DNA of 64,000 nucleotides from Dipteris shenzhenensis (Eukaryota > Polypodiophyta > Polypodiopsida > Gleicheniales): NCBI GenBank assembly GCA_047967505.1, contig CM106539.1. One strand, 5' to 3'. Below the pieces are notes generated by a model. The model worked only from the letters and a program-made list of their open reading frames with translations. It did no database searches and was not told the DNA's origin. Shown here one piece after another: positions 1 through 11,044 of the stretch (positions within the stretch are counted from its first letter, which is position 1; each line of letters begins with the position of its first letter). The translations under genes and the position numbers were made by a program.

Positions 1-697
1 CCTACGGGGACCCAAGAGACTTTTAATGTAAAGAGAGGGAGAGTGCTAAAAGAAAAAGGGTTGGGCCTCCCTTCAAAAGGTGACATGTATTAAAGGCCAA
101 ATGGTTGACTTTGGTCTTCATTATTGTTTGCACAAGTTGGAATACAAGCTCCCTCTTCTCTTCCAAGAGTGTTTTGCGTGTTCCCTTATTTCTCTTCTAG
201 TGCCCTTGTGTTTGCAACTCCATCCCCCTTCACTCTCCTCTTCCCTTCTCCTTCTCCCCCCCCCCTTCTCCTCTCTCTTCACCCCTCTCCCCCTTCCCTC
301 TTTCTCTCATGGAAACACATTGCAACAATCCGAGAGCTTCTTGAGTGACACATGCGGATGACTCGTGCCTTGCATTGCTCTCACAAGGAGTAGCTTGGAG
401 TGGAGGTTCCATCGGCATCTCTTCAACATCCCCATGACACGTGAATCAGTGTCAAGACTACACAAAGGCCTACCTTGATGACTCATGACAAGGCAATAAT
501 GCAATAAGGTCCTTTCTAGATGGTTTTCATCACCCTCCAACATGCATTGTCTCTATGTTATTTCAAAAGTGTTGCAAGGCTCCTTTGTCATCCTCCTCAC
601 ATGCGAGTCTACCAAAAAGAGATTGTGGTTGTGAGCAACTACATTGCTTATCATTTGTTATTGTGACCACCAACGTAAGGCATAGAAGCATAAAGAA
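1..697. other. Intergenic sequence, no gene recognised
   Basis: I see no convincing coding region. The open frames here are short and fall on a pyrimidine-rich stretch at about 225-312 that contains a run of ten or more C. No repeat shared with the rest of the window was recognised. Confidence 0.5.
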
Positions 698-925
698 ATG
701 TTGGATGTCCTAAAAAATGTTTTTTTAAAAGGAGAATGGTATAAATTAGTCATCCACTTGGGTTTGGGACAAAAAGTTGGGAGACCATGGTACTCATTTT
801 TAAAAAAATTCTATGTTGGGTGTCCTAAAGAATGTTTTTTTAAAAGGAGAATGTTAGAAACTAGGCACCCATTTGGGTTTGGGATAAAAAGTTGGGAGAC
901 CATGGTACTCAGTGTTTTTAAAATT
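698..925. repeat. Two-copy tandem duplication, ~115 bp unit
   Basis: The copy starting near 698 and the copy starting near 813 share a diagnostic order: TGTCCTAAA, a T-run followed by AAAAGGAGAATG, GGGTTTGGGA, and AAAAGTTGGGAGACCATGG. Substitutions are scattered, so the duplication is not very recent. No coding potential is evident. Confidence 0.85.
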
Positions 926-1060
926 ATATGTTGCATGCCGATTTAAGCCAAAACTTGACAACCTATATCATTTTATTGGCAAATCCAAATTGGGTCATGC
1001 ACCATTTCAAGTAAAATGGCAAGTCATGATATAGATACGATGTTTTTTACACCATTTGTA

Positions 1061-1165
1061 AAGTTGCATGCATCAAAATAAGAATTTTATGAAGTTAGAG
1101 CATGGTTCCCATTTTAAATTAAGTTGGATGCATCAAAATAAGTATTTTACGAAGGTATGGCTAAT
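1061..1165. repeat. Two-copy tandem duplication, ~62 bp unit
   Basis: The phrase GATGCATCAAAATAAG (first copy GCATGCATC...) followed by ATTTTA-GAAG occurs at about 1063 and again at about 1125, with diverged sequence between. This is a small local duplication with no gene. Confidence 0.7.
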
Positions 1166-1428
1166 TTTCTTCCCAAGTTTAGAGCAATGCTGCTCATTTT
1201 AGGCTATCATTTTGCAATGGTAGGATAGAAAAATGATGGTAGGATAGATAAGTTACGCCTTCCTCTTTTAAGGGGGGTCTCGCAAAAAAAAAACACAAGT
1301 CCTAAGCAAGGACAAAGTCAAGGTTTTCTAGATGGTTTTTTATTGTACAAGCAGAATACTTATCAACGCTAAAGAGATGGTGAATGCATGTAAGGACAAT
1401 GTCTCTCTCTCTCACAATGTAAGGACAA

Positions 1429-1488
<60 letters not shown>

Positions 1489-1602
1489 TCTCAAATATGT
1501 CTTTTCACAAATCACTAGATCTTTGAGAAAGTCTCTCTCTCTCTCTCTCACTCACTCTCTCTCTCTCTCTCACTCACACACACACACACACACACACACA
1601 CA
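1429..1602. repeat. Compound microsatellite forming an inverted repeat
   Basis: (TG)n at 1429-1444 runs into (GA)n at 1444-1485, then GACTTTCTCAAA ends at 1495. After a 26-bp spacer the mirror begins at 1522 with TTTGAGAAAGTC, then (CT)n, then (CA)n to 1602. The unique 12-bp core and both dinucleotide blocks are reverse-complementary, so the tract is a 60-70 bp-arm hairpin rather than two unrelated microsatellites. Confidence 0.85.
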
Positions 1603-1834
1603 TGAATACTTCCCTAACTATGAATTATTCTTTTATGTACCCCCTTGAAATCTTCCCTTTACACTTTCTTTATAAACACCCACATACCAAGCCCACTAAT
1701 CGTCCCATACCTCCTCTAATCCCTTCTTAACCCATGCACTCATTTGCTCCTTACTCCACTTGTGACTTAAACTTCACTTGTGGCTAAATTGCTTTTTTTA
1801 ATTATCTAAGAATCCATAAGGTTGTCTATATTCC

Positions 1835-2212
1835 TAGGTAAAGCGATAACAAGCTGGGGAAAACATGCATTACCTGTCTACCCAAACAAAACTATGAAGT
1901 TAACACCTAGTTTGTTTGGATGGTGGTGGGCAAGTGGACCCCAACCTCGAAACTTGGAGTGCCTGAGGATTCGACATTTTTTTTCAATATTATGTTTGTC
2001 GAACTCAATATTAGTAAAAATTTTAATTTGATTGAAATTTTTGCAAACTCTAGTTGCATTTTTCAACTTAGATGTCTCAAACATTTTTTCCTTATATGTT
2101 TTTCTTTTTTAACTTTTTATCCAAGTGATGGAATTAATTATATGGCTCAATTATTGATGGGACTTTTTAATCTAAACACCCACACACACATTTCCATGGT
2201 TGTGTAATTCCT

Positions 2213-2273
<61 letters not shown>
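1835..2273 (+). repeat. Dispersed repeat family A, copy 1, with (CA)n end
   Basis: It starts with GCGATAACAAGCTGGGG and TGCATTACCTGTCTACCC, continues through TTTGGATGGTGGTGGGCAAG, and ends in (AC)n at 2215-2273. The same order of blocks recurs near 2645, 3945 (3' part only), 10750 and 25100. The family has no recognised coding sequence and I cannot assign it to a named class. Flanking sequence after the (CA)n (2273-2610) recurs at 19329-19640. Confidence 0.7.
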
Positions 2274-2277
<4 letters not shown>

Positions 2278-2644
2278 GTATATAGTTATGCCTCTATAGA
2301 GACTTAGTGAATGATAGATATATGGATATATATATCTAGGTCCTTATATCTTTGATTATCTCTGATTAGTTTCCTGGTTCATAATGCTTAGCTTAATTTT
2401 TACCATATAGTATGCATCAAAGTCTTTTACAAAAAAAGTATGTCAATATACTCATGGAATATAAATTATGCTTACAATTTCGAAAAGATTACTAGGTGGT
2501 TGTGTTGGTAGTACATTAAATTGGAAGAGTAGTGCCATTTATTTTTACAATTGTGAATAGATTACTAGGTATTTGGGTTGCGGATCCTTTATAGATAATA
2601 GTGTATGTCCCCTTTTATATTTTTGAATCTGGAAGGGGTTTGGT

Positions 2645-3105
2645 TCTTTGGTAAAAGCGATAACAAGTTGGGGTAAATAGGCATTACCTATCTACCCAAT
2701 TGAAGCTATGATGTTCTAACACTTAGTTTCTCTTGGATGGTGGCAGGTAAGTTGACCCTGACCTTGGTTTGTGGAACTTTGGATGGATTCGGCACTTCGA
2801 TTTCTTGTTTACAATTTGGTTATGATTGACAATTATTTCACTCTACATGTGATGTTTTGTTAAAAATGTTACTTGGATGTGTACCATTGATATAGAGTCT
2901 GTGTTTTGGACAAGCTACTTTATTTCATTCTGCTTAGTATCATGTACTTGTATCCTCGGATTTTTTAAGTATTTGGTATATGGTATCCAAATGGTGGAAT
3001 TAACTATATCATGCAATTTTGATGGAAGTACTTTCTGAACACATACACACATTTTCTACATGTGTACACACATTCATGTAGTTATTTGACATCCCCCCCC
3101 CTTAC

Positions 3106-3168
<63 letters not shown>
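2645..3168 (+). repeat. Dispersed repeat family A, copy 2, with (CA)n end
   Basis: This copy is closest to the one at 25100-25524. Shared blocks are AAAAGCGATAACAAG, ATTGAAGCTATGATGTTCT, TGGATGGTGGCAGGTAAG, and near the end ATGGTATCCAAATGGTGGAA. It terminates in (AC)n at 3112-3168. No coding potential is evident. Confidence 0.75.
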
Positions 3169-3170
<2 letters not shown>

Positions 3171-3944
3171 ACTTTGATTTTTGTTTGAATTAGTTAATTT
3201 TGATCTTGATTAGAATATTTTGTTATATTTATTAGCATAATTATTTCTTTGAAAAAAAAATAAAAATTGATGTTGAGTTTAACCTTGTTATAAATTATGT
3301 CATTTATAGTAGTATTATTTCTTGTATTAACTTTGGTGTAATTTCTTTTCTACATTTGGATTTTTGTGAACTAAGAAAGTTCCTTCTTAACCGAGTTTTT
3401 TAGATCTTATGTATAGAGTTTGGTCTGAAGGTGCACTTACTTTGATGATCATAGTGCCTAAAGCCTTGGTCAACTATGATGTAACTTCTTAGATGCATTT
3501 ATTTTTCCTATGATTTTTATATGATTGGGTCACATACATAAATACATACATATACACACATACACTCATACACATACTCACTTACACACATAAACATTCT
3601 TTCCCACACTTCTCACAAATACATTGAGCATATTGATATCCACCCATATGTAGTATGAATTTTTGTCAATATTTCATGATTGGTAATGGTATTTGTTTCT
3701 GCAAAGTACCATTACCTTGAAGGATGGTGCTACTTTGTTGGATTATAGTATGGAGGATCCCTCTTATTCATATATTTGATGAACAAATTATTCCTTGTTT
3801 TGGTTTTGGCTTATGTATCTTATAAAAACAAAACAATGGGGTTTTATGTATATGGCTGGATCCATGGGTAATTTGAAACAAAGTTAAGTAAGAGACTAAT
3901 TAATTTTCTCTTTAAACACGTATAAGTTTGTCTTTAAATGATTT
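3169..3944. other. AT-rich intergenic sequence
   Basis: This is AT-rich sequence without a supported gene. A loose run of ACATAC/ACACATA motifs lies at 3533-3595. I see nothing else that repeats elsewhere in the window. Confidence 0.5.
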
Positions 3945-4017
3945 TTTTAGTATTTGGTACATGGTATCCAAATGGTGGAATCAACTATATCGTGCAATTT
4001 TGATGGGAGTACTAATT

Positions 4018-4060
<43 letters not shown>
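3945..4060 (+). repeat. Dispersed repeat family A, 3' fragment with (CA)n
   Basis: Only the distal block is present: TTTGGTACATGGTATCCAA, then GTGGAATCAACTATATCG, GATGGGAGTACTAATTCTG and (CA)n at 4020-4060. It abuts the left copy of the ~1.2 kb duplicated segment, so the (CA)n tract marks a junction. Confidence 0.7.
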
Positions 4061-4063
<3 letters not shown>

Positions 4064-4371
4064 ACTTTTATCCTATTTGTACCCCCTCACACATGCATAT
4101 GCACACACATGGTTTCTTTACCTAGGAAATCTTTATTGGTGAGACTCCAAAAATCTTTGCAACCTCATAATGTACCATTTTATACTTTGATAGTCCATTT
4201 CTAATAATTATTTTTGGAATTACATACATGAGCTAGTCCATACTTGTTATGATGTCTTTTTGACAATCTTTTCCTCATGAGAATTTAAATAGTAGATAAT
4301 GCTTCTAAATATCTTTTCGTAATTAAGGGGGTTAAAGTCCAAAACTCATGAAAATCTTCCCCTAGCCCTAC

Positions 4372-4412
<41 letters not shown>

Positions 4413-5285
4413 GCTTTTTATCCCACTCATACCCACTCACACACATACACATGGGTTTATAACACACTAGCCTGTTCAAATTTTCATGACATCTTTTAAT
4501 AAGTCCTAATCTATTCCTTATGTGGATTTAATGAGCAAAAATTTCTTCTAATGTCTTTATGATTGGGAGTTAAAATGCATATGATTTCTTTTCTTCCCCT
4601 ATCACTACTCCTTCCCCCCTAGTTACGGTTCTACAATATTCTGCCACCCTGTGGACTTATGAAAGAACCTATGGGTTTTGACACTATCTAAGAACTAATA
4701 GATTTGTACCTATTTAAGAATTAAATTATGGATAGATCAAAAGATGGGAGAGGATGTCATCCTTGGCCTACTATGCAGTGCATATGGTGGACATTTATTG
4801 TAGGGTGGTGCTACCTATTTCTAAAGATCTCCCTCTCCCTTCAAGCTGTCAACGTCCTCCCTACTCTTCGACTCAATCCTCACGGCTACGTCTCCACTTC
4901 CTACTCTTTCCCCATCACTCATGGCTTCATCTTAGGTGCATTTGATCGGCCTCTCATGCTTATTCCTTTCAACTCATACGGCTACTTACCTACTTTTTGC
5001 ATAAAGTGCATGATATGCTGGCTCTCTCCCTCGATCTCTTCTACCACGACACTGCATGCATGCGCCCAATACCTCCCACCTATCTACACCCTCCCTTATG
5101 CATTTTCTTACCTGTATGCACCTTCGTCTGCTGTGCAACTTGGATTACACTCTGCTAGTCACCTCATATACCTGCCTTGGTCACATACATGCACAGGGTC
5201 TAGCCGCACTACTCTTGTTGTGTTGTGTCCCAAACGTGGGCTCATAGTGCTAGATCTAGCTATGGTGCTTCCTCTGGCTGGCTCC
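4061..5285 (+). repeat. Left copy of a ~1.2 kb direct duplication
   Basis: This segment matches 7593-8794 plus 9019-9035 in the same orientation and block order: the CACACATGCATATGCACACA block, GAAATCTTTATTGGTGAGAC, a second (CA)n (4372-4409 here, 7911-7936 there), then the region around 4728-5285. The two copies flank the Penelope-like RT region. It carries no recognised protein: the longest frame (4728-5339) is not conserved in length in the other copy. Such direct repeats could be the pseudo-LTRs of a Penelope-like element or a plain segmental duplication. Confidence 0.8.
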
Positions 5286-5412
5286 CAACTCTCCTCTTCT
5301 ACCCAAAATAAATCATACCTGTATGGCCCTAGTTATTGAAGGTATCTAAAAACCAACCCTTCCTTCTGATTCTACCAAAAGCTCCTTAAAAAAGCCAAAT
5401 ACCTATCCTCTC

Positions 5413-7430
5413 ATGGTTCCAACTCCTCTGGCTCGGCAAAACGTCCAATGCGTGGTTCCCAATAGTACAATGACATCAATGACACCAGCAAACAAATTAC
5501 CTTTAGATGATGTATGGGTACGCACCCTATCTATACAAGTCAATGGTCTGCACTCTCTATGTGCTGAAAGGCATATTACAAAGAGGTTTTTTCATGTTGT
5601 TTTTTTCTCAAAAGCCTTTGAGTTCATTAGGCCTAAGAAAATATTTTATGAGCTCATACGCTACTTTGAACCCAACAAATTGAAGTTGTTTAATGATTTT
5701 GGATTTGCTTAGTCTTATACCCCTAACATTGCCAAATGGTTATACCACCACTTTGACACTTTTTCCACATCATATGATGTGTCCCACACTTGCACTTTCC
5801 TGAAATACAAGCGCTTTGCTTCCTTTCTAAAAATGGAATTTGTCAATGAATTACATGTCCTTACCACGGACATTGATATTTGGCACCACCCTAAATTGAA
5901 AGAATTCCTTTCAAAAGGACTCAACAACCACATCCCGCCCTTACCACCGAATCCTTTCATTGTGGTAGAAGAACTGTTTAAAACCTGGTCCAAAATCTGC
6001 ATAGTGCTCAAAATCACACCCCTTGGTCTCCACAAAGACAAAATCTGGACATTCTAGCTATCAAAAATTGATTAAAAATGTCAGAATCGGGTTTCCTCTC
6101 TCCCATGGTCTAAAGATGAATGTATCTTGAGTGAGATGGACTTTATTTCCTCTCATCTCTTTATTACTGGCCTTGACAAATCTCCTCAAACCCGCACATT
6201 TATATGAAAAAAGCTCTATCACCAGATGGCTAGTTAGAGATTGTCTGGAAAGGAGTTTGAATTTACCACCCTTGATAAACAAGTAATTAGCACTTTCATT
6301 ATTGAAAAACTCAACTCGTTTAACTTAGGACTTACGATCATTACCGCTCTCCCGTTTCTTATGTGTACCTACAAATGTCATAAGCATTCCTTCCATTGGC
6401 TCACCAATGCACATCTTGTATTTTTTCTCAAATTACTAGTGTTTTAAATGCTGCACTTAGTAACTTTATTCTTGAAATTAAGAAGATATCATTTTTGTTT
6501 CATAAAGATGCCTTGGTATTTTGTGGAAAAAGAATCAATTCTTTTTTGTTGATCGATAACTCGACCTCATCAATGTCCCCTCACTAATCAACCTCCATGC
6601 ACACATTTGATGTTACAACTTGTTATGAAGCCATACCACATAGTGGTAATGAGAGCCTCATGGAAGCACTTGCCTACTTAGTAGACTTACTAAAGTGTAA
6701 TGGATATAAGGATTCAAATGAAAAGAACTTACTCTCATCCTTACTAAAACCAGTAACCCTCCCTTGTCTTTTGATCTCTTTCTGCATATCAACCATTACA
6801 TCCTAACCAATGCATTTGTCAAAGCTGGGAATTTTACTACCAAACAAACCTTGGGAATACCAATGGGATATTCATGTTCCCCATTATGGTGCAACATTTA
6901 CCTTCTCAAATTTGAGATTGTGTTTGTCTAATGACTAACAAGGCTCAAAGATGGGACATTGCAGAGGCTTTCCTTTTTTAATTCTAGTATATCGATGACC
7001 TTAACTTTTGTAACAACCCCTTCATCATCCAGTGCCTTGACCCTCATCAACCTCAATCTCATGACAATGCGTTGTGGATCTACCCTCTTGATGTCATTCA
7101 GTTAAAACCCACCTAGGATATGATAGGAAATATTACCACTCACACTACCTTTCTTAACACTTCCATCACATTAGTTAGACCTTTCATTGGCCTTTATACC
7201 TCATCTATTGCCTGGAAAAATGACAAATTACCAGTTCCAAATATCTCCTTTATTCACCTTCATAGCAATAGTCCCTTAGATAACTGCTACAAAGTCTGCA
7301 TCTCCCAAAATTTACCTATCATTTATTCTACTTCAGATCCATTCCTTGCATGGTTAGATATTTCAAAACTCATTCATATGTTTTGTGCCAATGGCTTTCA
7401 TCAACATAAGATTTAAAGACTTATTTTCAA
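5413..7430 (+). pseudogene. Penelope-like retroelement reverse transcriptase, degenerate
   Basis: What is seen: one frame from 5413 to 6057 with a single TAG at 5710 encodes a helical N-terminal region ending near a KGLNNHIPP motif. Downstream, after several frameshifts, RT motifs appear in order: TYKCHK (about 6366-6385), motif A-like FDVTTCYEAIPH (about 6607), motif B-like QTLGIPMGYSCSPLW (about 6845-6890) and motif C YIDDL (about 6988-7002). Known: the GIPMG...SPLW and YIDDL combination with a TFDxxxxYxxIPH motif A is characteristic of Penelope-like elements, a sister group of telomerase. I find no C-terminal GIY-YIG endonuclease before 7430. Inference: this resembles endonuclease-lacking, telomere-associated members (Athena/Coprina type), or the endonuclease has been lost. 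Multiple stops and frameshifts make this copy inactive. Confidence 0.75.
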
Positions 7431-7504
7431 CTTCATTGCTACCAACAATTTCCCCAGTGCCCGAATCAATACTTCCCCACTCTTATCTTTGTTTGGTGCA
7501 AGGC

Positions 7505-7550
7505 AGGATACCACGGTGATGGGTATCCTGCCCCCATCATGTGGTATCCT
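7505..7550. repeat. Short inverted repeat next to the Penelope-like element
   Basis: AGGATACCACGGTGATGGG at 7505-7523 pairs with CCCATCATGTGGTATCCT at 7533-7550, leaving a loop of about 9 bases with two mismatched positions. It lies between the RT remnant and the right copy of the duplicated segment. It could be a 3' structural element of the retroelement. No hammerhead core (CUGAUGA...GAAA) is present. Confidence 0.6.
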
Positions 7551-7592
7551 CCCAGGGCCAGGGAGAGTACACACACATACACACACACACAC

Positions 7593-9035
7593 AGACACTT
7601 TTATCCTATTTGAACCCCCTCACACATGCATATGCACACACATGGTTTCTTTACCTGGGAAATCTTTATTGGTGAGACTTGGGAAATCTTTGCAACCTCA
7701 TAATGTACCTTTTTATAATTTGATAGTCCATTTCTAATAATTTTTTTTGAAATTACATACGAGCTAGTCCATACTTGTTGTGACGTCTTTTTGACAATCT
7801 TTTCCTCATGAGAATTTAAATAGTAGATAATGCTTGTAAATATCTTTTCGTAATTAAGGGTTAGAATCCAAAACTCATGAAAATCTTCCCCTAGCCCTAC
7901 AACAGTCCTACACACACACACACACACACACACACATTTTATCCCACTCATACCCCCTCACACACATGCACATGGGTTTACAACACACTAGCCAGTCCAA
8001 TTTTTTGTGACATCTTTTAATGAGTCCTAATCTATTCCTTATGTGGATTTAATGAGCAAAAATTTCTTCTAACGTCTTTATGATTGGGATTTAAAATGCA
8101 TATGATTTCTTTTATTCACCTATCACTACTCCTTCCTCCGTTGGTTACGGTTCTATGATATTATGCCACCCTATGGAATTATGAAGGAACCTATGGGTTT
8201 TGATGGTATTTAAGAACTAATAGATTTGTACCTTACTTAAGAATTTTATGGATAGATTAAAAGATGGGAGAGGATGTCATCCTTGGCCTACTATGCGGTG
8301 CATATGGTGGACACTTATTGTAGGGTGGTGCTACCTATTTCTAAAGAGCTCCCTCTCCCTTCGAGCTGTCAACGTCCTCCCTACTCTTTGACTCAATCCT
8401 CACAGCTACTCCTCCACTTCCTACTCTTTCCCCATCACTCATGGCTTCATCTTAGGTGCATTAGATTGGCCTCTCATGCTTATTCCTTTCAACTCATATG
8501 GCTGCTTACCTACTTTTTGCATAAAGTGCATGATACGCTGGCTGCTCGTGCTCTCTCCCTCGATCTCTTCTACCATGACACTGCATGCGTGCTCCCAATA
8601 TCTCCCACCTATCTTCACCCTCCCTTTTGTTTTTCTTACGTGCATGCACCTTCGTCTGCTGTGTGACTTGGATTACACTCCGTTGGTCACCTCATATACC
8701 CGCCCTGGTCACGTACACGCATAGGGTCTAGCCGCACCGCTCTTGGTTGTTGTGTCCCAAAAATGGGTTCGTAGTGGTACATCTAGCTATGGTGCCAGCC
8801 CTCAAATTTGAAGGCTGCAACACCCTTCAAAGGGGTTTTTGTCCTTCCCCAGAAGGGAAATAGAGAGATGAACCTTCAAAAGAAGGATCGCTTTGGGAAA
8901 AATTACAAAGGAAATGCCACGTCACCCTTCAAAAGTAAATTACAAGAAGGATAACTCTTAAATTGCCTTTCAAAATGAAATTCTAGGCTACCCTTCAAAT
9001 TTTAGGGCTGTATGGTGCTTCCTCTGGTTGCTATC
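7593..9035 (+). repeat. Right copy of the ~1.2 kb direct duplication
   Basis: This is the counterpart of 4061-5285, beginning right after a (CA)n tract at 7569-7592. It contains small indels (for example an extra CTCGTG near 8546) and a 215-bp insertion at 8796-9010. Similarity to the left copy stops shortly after the CTTCCTCTGG block, at about 9030. Confidence 0.8.
8796..9010. mobile_element. hAT-type MITE, 215 bp, with 8-bp target duplication
   Basis: The element starts CAGCCCTCAAATTTGAAGG and ends CCCTTCAAATTTTAGGGCTG; these are inverted repeats of about 20 bp with CAG...CTG ends. It is flanked by TATGGTGC at 8788-8795 and 9011-9018. The paralogous segment has the uninterrupted site, with TATGGTGC present once at 5261-5268. 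An 8-bp duplication with CAG-type ends is the signature of the hAT superfamily. Internal sequence has more CCTTCAAA/TTTGAAGG motifs and no coding capacity, so it would move only with a transposase supplied in trans. Confidence 0.9.
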
Positions 9036-10160
9036 CATCTCAAGCATGGGCACCTCACTGGCCATCCTGCCCTACATAGCCTTGTATGATTTTTACGGTG
9101 GCTTCGTACTCTTGCGTGGCACCTCCTGCCTGCTCAACGGAGTCTTTAGTCCTCCGAAATCCTTGGGCCATGCCTCTAGTCCTCACAAATGATCGCGTGA
9201 ATGAATGCGCTAGTTCTGCTCTCCCTGTGCTATCTATTATACTACATGTTATTAGTGTTACATTGTTTACTTAGTCTTATAGTTGAGGTTATCTAACGTT
9301 CTAGCTAGCGTATGGTTCTTTTAAGGGTAAGTCTCTCTTTATAGACTAGGTTGACCTACAGATTAGCCTATTTATTGTGGCAAGAGTGTAGTCATTAAGT
9401 CAATTAGTTAATAACATCGTCTTATTTCATTTCTTGCTAATTAATTGCTTATGCCCCCCAAAAACAATTTCCTTTCAATTTATTTACGGTATTTTACAAC
9501 TTAATCTAACCTTTTTAACCCATTAGCTATGTACGTATTGGGTCATTTGGAGACATCATATGTACATAGTTGGTTAACTAGAGTACAATGCTACAGCGCC
9601 AAGTTTTTCCCCTTTTTAGATAATGGATAACTTTGTGTGGTGTTACAATTTTCCTTATAGTGAGATAATGGGCACTTTATAGATAATGGATAGTTTTTTT
9701 ATGTTTACTTACTCTATGTACTGACGAATGGATGTCTCCTTTTTAGGACACATCTGGTACTTGTGCCCCTCTCAAGACAGCCCATATGTCCCATTAATAT
9801 GGATCCTTCCTTTATTGCCTTTGTCAATAAAAAAATGAAGGAAGCTAGAAAAGATGGATTGACATTGCAAATTGCTAGAACACGACCCTATCTTCCTCGA
9901 AAAACCAAGAAAATGTGAAACTGCGATTCCAATAGTCTTAACCTGACTTGTGCTTGTCTTGTCCATGATCTTTTGAGATGCTCTTTTGGCCTACCCTATT
10001 TGAAACATCCCCCATGGCAACATGCACTTGCCATTTTAAAAAAAATTTACTCTAGCTTATTCCTCCCTTCGTATGGGTCAAGTCACAAGTTTTTCTTGTG
10101 TGAGCAACTACTTGTTATTTGATACTTTATTATGAGTTCCTAATAGAATGACAGAGATAC
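9036..10160. other. Intergenic sequence, no gene recognised
   Basis: The open frames here are short and unlike any family I know. The stretch is AT-rich past 9300. I see no repeat boundary except the end of the duplicated segment near 9030. Confidence 0.4.
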
Positions 10161-10167
10161 TCTATTG

Positions 10168-10665
10168 ATGCCTCCTCTATGGAAAGCTGGATGATTTTGT
10201 TTCAATACAATTGTCCCTCATATTGCCTCCTATTTGCAAAGCTAATTATGCCTCCTCTATGGAAGGCTAGGTCATTGCCTTCTTTTACGTTCTAATGCCT
10301 CCTACATGGAAGGCTTAAAAATCTATCATGCCTCCTCTATGGAAGGCTAGGAGTTTTTTTTTCAAAATAATTATCCTTATTAATGCCTCCTGCATGGAAG
10401 GCAAGCACATCTTGTGCCTAAACAATTTCATAATACCCACTAAGCTATGACACAATGTAATGTGCAGTTGTATGTCTGGATGAGTTTCTTACATTTTACT
10501 TGTTGGAAAGCTAACCTCTGTTATGCCTCTTCCATGAAATGCTATGTCGCTATCTATTGTTACAAATTTTTTTTCTAATGCCGTTCTTTGCCTCCTATAT
10601 GGGAAGACTAGGTAACTGAGTTTCAAAATTATTGTTTTTCCTAATGCCCTCCTATATGGCAGGCC
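10168..10665 (+). repeat. Array of nine spaced GCCTCC...GGAAGGC motifs
   Basis: The motif ATGCCTCCTCTATGGAAGGC, with variants, begins near 10168, 10223, 10248, 10294, 10328, 10383, 10522, 10589 and 10643. Spacers are of irregular length, about 15 to 120 bp, and AT-rich. Each motif is itself a short imperfect hairpin (GCCTcC...GGaAGGC). The spacers are not obviously homologous, so this is not a simple tandem repeat. Confidence 0.75.
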
Positions 10666-10749
10666 AACACTTCTATCTCCAACATTTCATGATGTCCACC
10701 TAGCATTTTTACTATGTAATATGCAATTATGAATCTAGATGGGTCTATT

Positions 10750-11044
10750 TCTCATAGGTCAAGCAATAACAAGCCGGGGTGTGCAGGCATTACCTATCTA
10801 CCCATTTAAAACTTTGTTGTTCTAACAATTGGTTTTTTATGGATGGTGGCAGGTAAGTGGATCCCGACCGTGGAGTATTGGACACCTGAAAGATTCAACT
10901 TTGATTTCTTGATGTATTTGCAAGATCTACATATCATTGGAATATAATATAGTGATCACTTGTTATAAGCTTTTAAGTGTTTCGAGTGCCATGTTCTTGG
11001 GGTATTTTTGTCTACACACACGCACACGCACATCCACACACACA
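10750..11044 (+). repeat. Dispersed repeat family A, copy interrupted by the gypsy element
   Basis: GCAATAACAAGCCGGGG, GGCATTACCTATCTACCC and GGATGGTGGCAGGTAAG are present, then a degenerate (CA)n ending at 11044. The sequence that follows (CA)n in copy 1 (GTATATAGTTATGC...) is found at 19329, on the far side of the gypsy element. The retrotransposon therefore appears to have inserted inside the (CA)n tract of this repeat. Confidence 0.65.

Noticed and set aside
1369-1648. Open frames giving VCVCV, SLSLS or HTHTH peptides at microsatellites, here and near 3928, 4285, 7413, 7601, 19153 and 60657
   Set aside because: They are translations of dinucleotide repeats with no independent coding evidence.
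4728-5339. 203-codon frame in the left duplicated segment
   Set aside because: The paralogous copy at 8274-8724 does not keep this frame open, and composition is not protein-like.
7505-7550. Hammerhead ribozyme at the Penelope-like element
   Set aside because: The inverted repeat lacks the conserved CUGAUGA and GAAA core.
10168-10665. CRISPR-like array
   Set aside because: Repeats are imperfect, spacers vary from about 15 to 120 bp, and the context is a plant genome.
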